From contig SEMN01000026.1 of assembly GCA_005408345.1 (NCBI GenBank), forward strand, positions 636,001-700,000: a stretch of 64,000 bases of DNA, read 5' to 3'. A program made the translations under genes and the position numbers. This stretch comes from Macquaria australasica. Taxonomy: Eukaryota; Chordata; Actinopteri; Centrarchiformes; Percichthyidae. This document shows, one piece after another, positions 57,501-64,000 of this stretch. The number at the start of each line of letters is the position of its first letter. Position 1 is the stretch's first letter. The notes under the pieces are model-generated. The model was not told the origin of the DNA and ran no database searches. It saw nothing but the letters and a program-made list of their open reading frames with translations.

Positions 57501-58980
57501 TAAAGATAGAAGGGACATATCGAATTGATGAAGCTATGTCCCCTTTGAAGGCATAGATGCCTAACAATAATTTGATCTGGCAAGGTTGTTTGGATGCTAG
57601 GAAGGAGTTGGTTTAACTTTAGCAGTAACTTTCTTTCGTTTACATCGGTTACATCCCAAAAATCTCAGCTTTTTTGGTCCAGCTGAGATGGAGGATACAG
57701 ATGGAGTATGTCAACTTGAATCAGATCCTGCTGATATTAGTCACTCCCCTGCAGCAGTGAAGTGAGATAACTGCATGGTCCACAAAACACATTTGTCAAG
57801 CAATTATCTAGTCTTTTATTTCACAACAGGAACATGCAGTATTGTTCGAGAAGCAGCAGTTCATCTCAGATGATTTTATAGTCAAAGTGACTCAAGACAG
57901 GAGTTGTTTGTGTCTCTTTAAGAAAACGTAAAATGTCTAACCTCACTCTGTAACCGATACCGAGGACTTCAGTTCGTGTTCCTCTGGTTCAGAGGGGTAA
58001 GTTTCCACCTCAGCGGACAGAATATCAGATGGTTGAGAAACAAAAAGGGGCCATGGAGCCATCTCGTGGGTCACATACCATGCTGTGGCCTACTTAGCAC
58101 TCTGGCTGTGAACACACTTGTGTTGATGCTGATGATGTTTGGCTGCGCAAACCTGGACAACAGCAGACTGGCACCGATTAAAAAGCACACTAAAAATATG
58201 GTCTGGTTGCACTTTCTTCTTCATTGATTTTTATGGAAATAGATTCAAATTAAATTGGGCGGCTTGCTTCTGTCCATTTTGCTTGTGCTGAGTTCAGTAG
58301 AGCAGGAAATCCAGGCTGTGGGCCTCAGTCTGTCTTGCAGTCCTCAGGCTACCGTACACTGTCTGTGCTGATGTTTTGACGCTTATGTTTGCTGATGGCT
58401 GGTAGAAGCTCTGCAGAAGTTGCCTGTGAAGAGTGTGATTGTAGCATGGATTTAGGGGTTAGGAGATGGGGGATGGGATGATGAAGGCAGAGCGGAGGGA
58501 GGAGAGTCATGCTCATTCCTGTGAATGAAGGAAACAGTCAGGCTCCATTGGCCAAACCTTACTGCTAACGAATGCAACCTAACATGGAAGGTTCCTCTTT
58601 CCATTTAATACTGACACAACACAGGCGCTCACCATTAGAAATTTAGACACAACTCTGCCTCTCTCTCATGTTGCACTGCTACTTCTGTTCTTCCTCTCTA
58701 ACTATAATGAGCCACTATGGACTGCAGTCTGTCCTCTCCAGCCATCGCTTTGTCCATTACAGTCATACAGCGCATTTTTAAAAGGCTACTGTGCAGGGAA
58801 AAATCTTCAATTCATTAATTACAAACCCCGTCATCCCATGGCTTTTTCATTTGCTTTCCATATGAGATTTTTAACCAGCACAGTCTCATTATGACTACAG
58901 TATATTGCTTTTACTTTCCTAATTACCGATTAAGTCAACAGCAAATTAATACACAGGCACTAGTAAAACACATTTTTAGC

Positions 58981-59065
58981 CATACTTGGCTGGTCCACCA
59001 CTTCGGTCCAAACTAAAATATGGTGACATTTCATCTAGCGCAATCATCATGTCAAAATTTTAGGT
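58981..59065. repeat. dispersed fish repeat fragment
   Basis: ctggtccaccacttcggtcc and catctagcgcaatcatcatg followed by tcaaaatttt are familiar phrases of a repeat common in percomorph genomes. A second short piece (aaaatacctgcaaaactaat) lies near 29231. Fragmentary. Confidence 0.45.
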
Positions 59066-60394
59066 GGGGAGCATCAGAGCTGTATGTGGGGTGTGTCGAT
59101 ACTCTCAGCATCAGCTTTTGATCAGTGAGTTCAGATTACAAATCGGTGGATAAAGAGGAACATGTTTTTGGACGTCCCTCCTAACTGTTTGTACTTGAAG
59201 TTGCCCTCTGTTAATCCATCATTAAAACATATAACACTCTGATCTGTCTACAGATACTAGAAAACACTGCAGCCTACGTGACTCTATAGGAGCTTCTTAA
59301 ATACATATGCAATGTCCTCTCCCCATGAAGCATGTCTGAGGTCGACCCACTGAGTCACAATCATATTAGCTACAGAGTTCATGTGACAGGGTGTAATTCA
59401 TCTCTTACTGAGAAGCTGACCACGCTGTCCATGATCTCAATGCATCATTCCCATAGTTTATCACTACCATTTCTAACATTTGACACAGCAGAACAGATAA
59501 AGAGGCGTGCACTGGGTGAGATATGAGATGAAATCACCAAGAATCTGCTGCTGACTAGATTTCTTTTCTTCCTATGCCTGTTGCTTCCTATTAGCAAAAT
59601 TCAACCTATTTTGGGCCACAGAACAGGCATGTGAACAGGCATGTGATGCTTGAGATTTTGTTTTCTTTTCCCCATTCCCATAACTAAGGCATGTTCACAG
59701 CCAGAAACTGCACAGAGAAACCAGGGCAGCAAAAGGACCACCCAGGCTAAAGGGGACTATGGGGGGACCAGCATTCGTCAGAGCAAGACTCTTACACCAG
59801 TCCAGAGGGCTTACCATCATCCCACCACTTGCCACTCTATCCCCCATATGCTGTCAGCCATTCATTGTGATGGGAAGCAATTAGAACAGCTCCAGCGTGC
59901 CTTGTTGTCAGCTGAATGGCAATGAGGTCCCGACTTAATGAGTAGAAACATGATGAAGGGCTTCTTTCAGCTCTGTCTTCAACAGCTTCAGCTGTTCAGT
60001 GACTGACTGACCAGCAGTGTGGAGGGGGAGCTGGGATGTTTCTGCTCTGTTGCCACCTGTGGATGTGGATTTATGTGCCCAGATGCACACGGAGGGTCTG
60101 TTATTAGAGATGCATAAATAGCTAAATTTCCAGCACCGATCTGAATACCAATTACTTAATGAATTGGATTGGCTAATGCTCTGCATACTAATCAGAGTAC
60201 TTATTAAATTTGACATTCATGCTGTTGTCATTAGTATACAATACAATGAATTAATTACATGAATCATGAATCATTGACGTTTTTATACTCACATTGTAAA
60301 CAATCTACACACCACAGACATTTCTCCTCACTGCAGTAAATGTTTATTCTGTAAGTAAGTTACTGTAGACAAAAGGAGCCAATACTGATGTTAA

Positions 60395-60450
60395 CAGAGC
60401 TGAAATGATTAGTTGATTAATCAATTAGTTAGTCGACAGAAAATCTATTG
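60395..60450 (+). repeat. gattaatcgatta-family repeat, 5' fragment
   Basis: Only the left end is present: cagagctgaaatgattagtt followed by alternating gattaatcaattag and gtcgacagaaaat. Confidence 0.65.
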
Positions 60451-62769
60451 GTACTATTTTGTAGTTCTGTAATTTCAGTTTCTCAATTGTGTCCAGGCAG
60501 CTCTGCAATTCAAGCTCACATGTATGTAAAGTAACTCTATGGAATTCCGTCTTCTGCAACATTAGCTCTGCAGGGTGAGACAGGTCAGTGTAATTGAAAT
60601 TCAAACCACATATTTGTGCACATTACAGACCACCAAACGTTCTCAGTGTCTCATGTTTCATGTTGTGTATTTTGAAATACTACATGTCGACTGTAAAGGG
60701 AGGCAGAGCTAAGAGGGAGGAAGACAGTCTAGTCTTGAAGCGGTGTGCTAAATCCTGTTAAGCTCGGAGCTGTGGTGGGGATACGGTCTGCTTCCCCAGC
60801 CTCACGGCGCTTTAGGGGGGAGAACTGACAGAGGTGGTGGTTGAATGATTTGGGCACAGCGGATGATTTGGCACCAATATTTCTTGATGAGCTGTCATTG
60901 GCTGAATATGAATACAAATGGGATTTGATTGGCAGTTGGAGCATTCGGGAGAATGGGGCAGCAGCTAGGAAGCCCAGAGCAACGAATCCAACTCTCTCCT
61001 ACCTTTTACACCATGTCAGTGAGTTTTCTAAACCCATTACTGTCACTCCCCGTTCTCTAATATGAGTCATGTACGAGTAACGGCAAGAAATTTAGATTAA
61101 CTGTGCTGTGTCTGTTGCGTTCAGCTAATGTAGAGGGTCATTTTTAGGTTTATACAGTGTGTCTCTGTGTGGAGAATGAATTTTAAAAGGAGCTACAGGA
61201 GAAAACTGGTAGAAAGATGCAAGGAGATGGTGACCATGGTGATCTCCCCCTCCCCCCCTCTTTGAGTGAGCTTGTCTTTACAGAGAGTTGTGAATGAAAG
61301 GATTGTTAGAGACAGTGTACAGATAAATACCACCTCTCTGATTTTTATCTCCCGTGTCACCCGAGAAAGTGTTTGCAGCCTGACTGGGGAGACAATCAGA
61401 GAGAGGCCTCGATACAGAAAGGAGGCTGGGAATTACGAGCATCCAGACAAATCTGATGTTTGTCACCGCTGTCTGTTCTGCTAACATTTTACATTTGTTC
61501 AATTTTGGGAGGCTTAAAATAGAAACATTTCTTGTTACTGTTGTTAAAGACTGCTGTCCCAATAGTACTGCTTCAGCCCACTTTTAATCTGTTGTTATTC
61601 TCTCTTCTGTCTGTTATTCTCTGTGGCCTCCTGCCATGGAAAGGAATTATTTGTCGTTTATCATCACCCTCTGCTGCTAGACAGTATCTTGTTGGCACGG
61701 CTGCCGCGACCTTTGAGCTGCAGGGTATACTCCCTCTGAGGCGGTAGTTTGGATCCCTGGACGATGCTCTGTCCATGAACATACATCGCTATGAATTTCA
61801 GCACTACACAAGTTCATCTTTGAAAGGCCACATGGAATCACGCTGGTCTATGTGTGGGTTGCCATGGCTACACATAGAGGTGGATGAGGAGCGTCTGAGC
61901 TGGTTGCCGTGCTGCAGAGTTCTGTCTTCCACTGATATCTGCCGAGGAGAGGAGGGGGGGTCTCCATGCAGAGCTTTAATGTGAGTGTAGTGCGCTAGCA
62001 TGGGGATACGCTGCTGCACACCAATTATGACTAACATATTCAGACGCAGCCTACCTCGCTGTGTGCTGTGGGTATGTGAGCGAGTTGCTTTTCTGTATTC
62101 AAATCCCTTGATTTAAAATATGACTGACAATAAGTTTCGAGGGATTATCAGCTCTTCTTGGTTTCACTGCTGATTGACCCAGTTTCCCTGAAAGATGGCA
62201 TTGTGTTTGGGGTGACAAGGATTTTGGGGGGAGGGGGTCATATGCTTGGTGTCACCATAAAAATATAAATGGAAGATTTGTGTGCTACTGTAGAGCCAGC
62301 GCTGTGGTCTTGAAGACTCACACATGCAGTACAAAGATGAGAGCCTTTTTCAGATTTTCCACTGGTGAATCATACACATTGAAGCTGGAAAATATTTAAA
62401 GTGTTCAGTAATGTGACCATAGCATCCCTGTGCCTTGCATCACTCTTACACTGCCGGGGGATATTCTCATACTTTCCTCACATGAACTCTGAACCCTCGG
62501 TTGCCTCTCTCATGGCATGAAATTGAAATCCCGCGGCGGGATGAGGCCGAGGGTGGGTGGTTGTTTTCCCACGTACAGCCATCTTCCTCCCTCACATCCT
62601 GAAATGTAATTGGGTCGTGGAGGATGAGAGACACAGGAGAGGAGCAACAGTGGGATTTATCTGGTGGCTGATGGCTAAGAATACTAACATGCTGGAAATC
62701 GCACACTTTCATGTGTGTCTTAAAGATAAACGCCATTTTCATCAGATCAATTTATTAAATCGTTTGCAT

Positions 62770-63213
62770 CAGTGATTCCAAATCGGGGGTACTTATGTTT
62801 AGGAGGTGAATTAGCACACAAATATGATTGTACATTGGTGGGATGCTGATCTTTAGTATCTTTATTATCACAGTAACCAGTAACCTTACAGCTATGATAT
62901 ACCGACTGCACAGGACATGACTCAGTTTCCCACCAACCTTCACCTCAAGTGTTGCAATTGAGAGTGTGAGAAAATAATCTTACAGGAAAAATCAAAATAG
63001 ATAGCTAAAAGCAATTCATAAATCTCATGAACCTGATGAAAAATTATTATTATTAGTAGTAGTAGTAATAGTAATAGTAGAAGAAGTAGAAGTAGTAGTA
63101 TGTACATTTTTGTCCAACTTAATACTACTTGCACTTTACTTTCTTTGTATTTATATATTTTGAGCTCATCTGGCTTTGGGGGTATGCTGGACAAAAAACA
63201 ATGGGAACCACTA
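62770..63213. mobile_element. hAT-like MITE with internal trinucleotide repeat
   Basis: It starts cagtgattcc and ends gggaaccacta. The flanking 8-mers gtttgcat (62762-62769) and gtttccat (63214-63221) match at 7 of 8. An ATT/AGT trinucleotide tract occupies about 63043-63108. The end sequences resemble those of the elements at 49317 and 53234, suggesting one family or related families. It is in a farp1 intron. Confidence 0.78.
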
Positions 63214-64000
63214 GTTTCCATCAGTGTTTGCAGAATCTCAGCATTTTGGTAACATTCATTAATAATATGAATGAATGCTTGTCCATCACCAGCCCAGATC
63301 TTCCCAGATTGGGAGGGTATTCTTAACAGCATGCTGAAATTAGATAGCATAACTAAACTCTGTGATTCCCTCTCTGAAATATTTGTTACCTATTTCCTGT
63401 GAGAGATACTGCAACCGAATGAAAGGCATTTTTAGGGGAGCGTGTGGGGGATTTCTATTTCAGGAATGTGAGCAATTGACAGTTGTTTGAATGGTAAATA
63501 TTTCCATCATATGTCACCTCTCCATTTTCCATAAAGCATGAGCAAACAGACCTGCTGTAGCTTAAGTAGTACAATTCATACTAAGACAATCTTGAATAGA
63601 GCAACCCATTTAACCTGCATCATTCATGCTGTTTCCTTGAAGGACAGACTGAAACAGCACAGAGCTACTTATGAAAGCTGTCACTAATGCTGTCAGGTTT
63701 ATCTGGGAACATTATGCTGCACTGCTTTCTATACTGTGCACAGGGGCTTTGGGGAAAGTGATGCCTTTTATAATAAGTCTTGTTCCTATGGTAACCAAGA
63801 TGGATGTCTCTTTGTGGAAGATCCTCATGTTTGTTTGGTTCAGAGACTCTCTTGGTTCGACTCTATCTGCCCGACTGTGCGACCATTTGCCTGTGTCAAT
63901 TCACAACGAAAGAAGGAGGCGAATGCAAACATAACCTGTGATCTCTTAGGAGGGTTTCGTGACGGCCGCATGAAGGTGGATCCTCTGACTTTTCATGCCC

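Larger units (their letters stand above)
54506..64000 (+). other. farp1: farp1 intron running off the window
   Basis: No second coding exon was found (expected to continue with a Q-R-x-P-G-K-V-L-L-D-like FERM start). It holds repeats at 58981, 60395 and 62770, and an X-box-like gttgccatggctac at 61858-61871. The stretches 54510-58900 and 60500-62700 show nothing I can name. Confidence 0.6.

Noticed and set aside
62940..63350. 136-codon ORF on the - strand with a leucine run
   Set aside because: The leucine run is the translated trinucleotide repeat inside the MITE at 62770-63213.
54506..64000. Second farp1 coding exon (FERM start)
   Set aside because: Several AG-preceded stretches (55919, 57830, 61282) were inspected; none continues the expected FERM sequence. 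The intron most likely runs past 64000.
1..64000. CRISPR arrays, operons, prophage or bacterial mobile elements
   Set aside because: The window is vertebrate nuclear DNA; repeated units are transposons and microsatellites, not spaced direct repeats.

Overview
The window is nuclear DNA from a ray-finned fish, most likely a teleost and probably a percomorph. The evidence is vertebrate intron-exon structure, long AT-rich introns, many CA/GT microsatellites, and dispersed hAT-like and MITE-like repeats of types common in teleosts. No bacterial, phage or CRISPR features are present. Three protein-coding genes, all on the + strand, can be supported from exon-level homology and intact splice sites: mbnl2 (muscleblind-like splicing regulator 2, complete), rap2a (Ras-family GTPase, complete in two exons) and the 5' end of farp1 (FERM/RhoGEF/PH protein, first coding exon only). 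The order MBNL2-RAP2A-FARP1 matches human 13q32, which supports these names over the paralogues.

Layout. 1-4.4 kb: upstream flank with no recognisable gene. About 4.4-23.2 kb: mbnl2, with a probable non-coding first exon ending at 4572, a start-codon exon at 7846-8481, and eight further coding exons ending at 19300. A long 3' UTR probably follows to about 23.2 kb. The three cassette exons of the family are all present at their expected sizes: 54 nt (nuclear-localisation exon), 36 nt and 95 nt. The last exon is open in two frames, giving two alternative C-termini. 23.6-36.6 kb: rap2a, with a promoter/5' UTR, coding exon 1 at 24561-24874, a 10-kb intron, coding exon 2 at 34896-35133, and a 3' UTR to a poly(A) signal at 36593. 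36.6-50.16 kb: intergenic, repeat-rich, with no gene seen; human IPO5 lies in this interval but is not seen here. About 50.2-64 kb: start of farp1, with a probable 5' UTR exon ending at 50489, the ATG exon at 54299-54505, and then an intron running off the window.

The three genes do not form an operon or pathway. mbnl2 encodes a nuclear/cytoplasmic RNA-binding splicing factor. rap2a encodes a membrane-tethered GTPase. farp1 encodes a membrane/cytoskeleton adaptor and exchange factor. The most interesting material is regulatory: a YGCY cluster upstream of the mbnl2 54-nt exon, the dual-frame last exon, a nested inverted-repeat cluster next to the 36-nt exon, a perfect 23-bp hairpin in mbnl2 intron 1, an RFX X-box with an inverted CCAAT box upstream of rap2a, and hAT elements with visible 8-bp target-site duplications, one of them directly abutting the farp1 5' region. 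I found nothing that looks like an unknown multi-gene system.
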